A stretch of 64,000 nucleotides of DNA from Hymenopellis radicata. Lineage: Eukaryota; Basidiomycota; Agaricomycetes; Agaricales; Physalacriaceae. The stretch spans positions 62,001 to 126,000 of the forward strand of contig JADNRX010000090.1 of NCBI GenBank assembly GCA_015501595.1, written 5' to 3'. Below, piece after piece: positions 62,683 through 64,000 of this stretch (position 1 is the first letter of the stretch; each line of letters begins with the position of its first letter). Below the pieces are notes generated by a model. It was not told the DNA's origin. It was given only the letters and a program-made list of their open reading frames with translations, and did no database searches. The position numbers were made by a program, and so were the translations under genes.

Positions 62683-64000
62683 TTACGATGGCGGTGTGAT
62701 TGTTAATCGCTCTATCTCACTCGAGGAACCGATCGTCTATGTGTCGATGAATTATCGCCTGTCTGGTATGCCTATGTGGCTGAAAATACGTTTTCGAAGC
62801 CTCATCCATTTTCAGCCTTCGGATTCTTGGCGAGTAAGGAAGTGAAAGCGGCCGGTGTAGCGAATCTTGGCTTGCAAGATCGTAAGTCTATTCACAGACT
62901 TCACAACTTATGTATTCATTCTCAGTGCTCAGAACGACTGGTACTTCGTTGGGTACAAAAGTACATTCGCGCATTTGGGGGAAATCCAGACAAAGTGACC
63001 ATGTGCGTTCTCAGTTTTGTGCGTTGTTGCACTCAGAGCGAATCATAACAAAATGACAGTTGGGGCCAATCTGCTGGGGCAATTTCGGTTGGATGCCAAA
63101 TGATAGCGAATGACGGAGACACAGAGGGCCTCTTCCGAGCTGGAGTTATGCAATCGGGGTCGCCCCTTCCCGTTGGCGTATTTGAACATGGCCAACAATG
63201 TGCGATTACCGCTGTCGGTTTCTTACGAATCGTCCTCATTTGCTTTGACAGACTACGATGACATCGTCGACAGGACAGAATGCACAGGCTCACCGGATAC
63301 TTTGGCATGCCTTCGGACCGTCCCTTATGATACCCTCAAGGCAGCTGCTGACACTTCTCCCTACTTCTTTGGCTATCAAGTCAGTGCTGTCTCTGTGTTG
63401 TCTGTTATAAGATCAATGACACCCCTGTAGTCGGTGATTTTGCCATGGATGCCGCGTCCCGATGGCGTGTTCTTGACAGATGATCTGCAGCGTTTGGTAC
63501 AGCAGGGCAAAGTCGCAAACGTTCCCGTTATGAGCGGTGTGTTGATGTCGTGTTCCGGGTATTGCGAATAGTACTCAATCCACGTCTGCACAGGTGATTG
63601 CGATGACGAAGGCACTGTATTTTCGTTGTCCCAACGGAACATTACGTGGGTTATTGTCTGAATCCTGGAGTTAGAGCTAAAACTCTTTTTCTGTGGTTAG
63701 CACCGACGCCGACATGAAGGAGTATATGCAAACTATCATGTTCCCTCTCATACCAGAGGACGACATTGAGACGCTTATGAATGTGTACCCTGCAGCAGCT
63801 GAAGCAGGATCACCGTTCGACACCGGCAATACGAATGTCCTTACGCCACAGTTCAAACGACTCGCTGCCTTGCAAGGCGATCTCATCTTCCAAGGTCCCC
63901 GAAGGTTCCTTCTCTCGGCGATATCCGGACAGCAGGACGTATACAGCTTCGGTAAACAGATCGTTCTCACTGATACCTTTTTTCTCACTGACTCGTCCTC
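62683..64000 (+). pseudogene. Type B carboxylesterase/lipase, 5' part missing, 3' part outside the window
   Basis: Homology begins after an AG at 62682 with YDGGVIVNRSISLEEPIVYV and continues across well-formed introns: FGFLASKEVKAAGVANLGLQ, RWVQKYIRAFGGNPDKVT, then WGQSAGAISVGCQM with the catalytic Ser (G-Q-S-A-G), GLFRAGVMQSGSPLPVG, DTLACLRTVPYDTLK, DGVFLTDDLQRL and TPQFKRLAALQGDLIFQGPR, running off the right edge. All junctions I checked keep the frame. No signal peptide or N-terminal catalytic-domain segment can be found upstream, so I call it 5'-truncated; a highly diverged N-terminus or an undetected exon is the alternative. Family members hydrolyse carboxylic or lipid esters and are usually secreted. 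Confidence 0.7.

Overview
The window is nuclear DNA of a filamentous basidiomycete, most likely an Agaricomycete (mushroom-forming fungus). The genes are cut by many 45-65 bp GT..AG introns. The gene set fits: a DUF6593 protein, an MP88/'macrofage activating glycoprotein'-type secreted protein, a Crinkler/RHS-type NTPase-nuclease, a GT90 (CAP10) fragment, Ty3/gypsy chromovirus sequence, and conserved fungal housekeeping genes (SCC2, ERG1, QCR2, RPF2, CSTF2, RPAP3, CDD1). Exon edges below come from reading splice signals and protein similarity by eye; spans are more reliable than individual introns.

Layout. 1-8159: minus-strand chromovirus whose single Gag-Pol frame is open for over 2,300 codons and runs off the left edge. 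It is broken only by a 403 bp hAT-like MITE with a perfect 8-bp target duplication. 9317-16203: cohesin loader SCC2 (minus). 16507-16925: a second small inverted-repeat element, also with a perfect 8-bp duplication, ending just upstream of a GT61 glycosyltransferase (16956-18667). 19591-24578: MP88-like GPI protein, endosomal syntaxin, GT90 remnant, F-box/LRR protein. 24913-29952: ERG1, an 888 bp inverted-repeat element rich in GCCTCTG, and a kinase-fold protein. 30485-33738: a zinc alcohol dehydrogenase with three reading-frame breaks, convergent with a GH43 arabinanase. 34307-38932: Crinkler-type protein, QCR2, broken second GH43 copy. 39247-43284: RPAP3-like, CSTF2, cytidine deaminase. 44075-48690: tannase/feruloyl esterase, two broken cytidine deaminase copies, DUF6593 protein. 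59802-60927: RPF2. 61446-64000: broken coiled-coil gene and a carboxylesterase lacking its 5' part.

The most unusual region is 49.85-53.65 kb. It has no convincing protein gene. On the minus strand it holds about 16 short hairpins with a shared core (T-R-G-C-T-N-A-N-Y-G-G-C-T-T) and differing outer stems that keep pairing. In 14 of 16 the hairpin is followed, after 21-36 variable bases, by a run of four to ten T. The hairpins fall in two groups, each preceded by a similar upstream block about 180-190 bp before its first hairpin. This looks like an array of small RNA units. I do not recognise it as a known family.

The housekeeping genes act independently and form no operon-like pathway. Secreted plant-wall enzymes (GH43, tannase, carboxylesterase) cluster loosely in the right half, with their pseudogenes. 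About 6 kb (53.66-59.80 kb) has no gene I can support.
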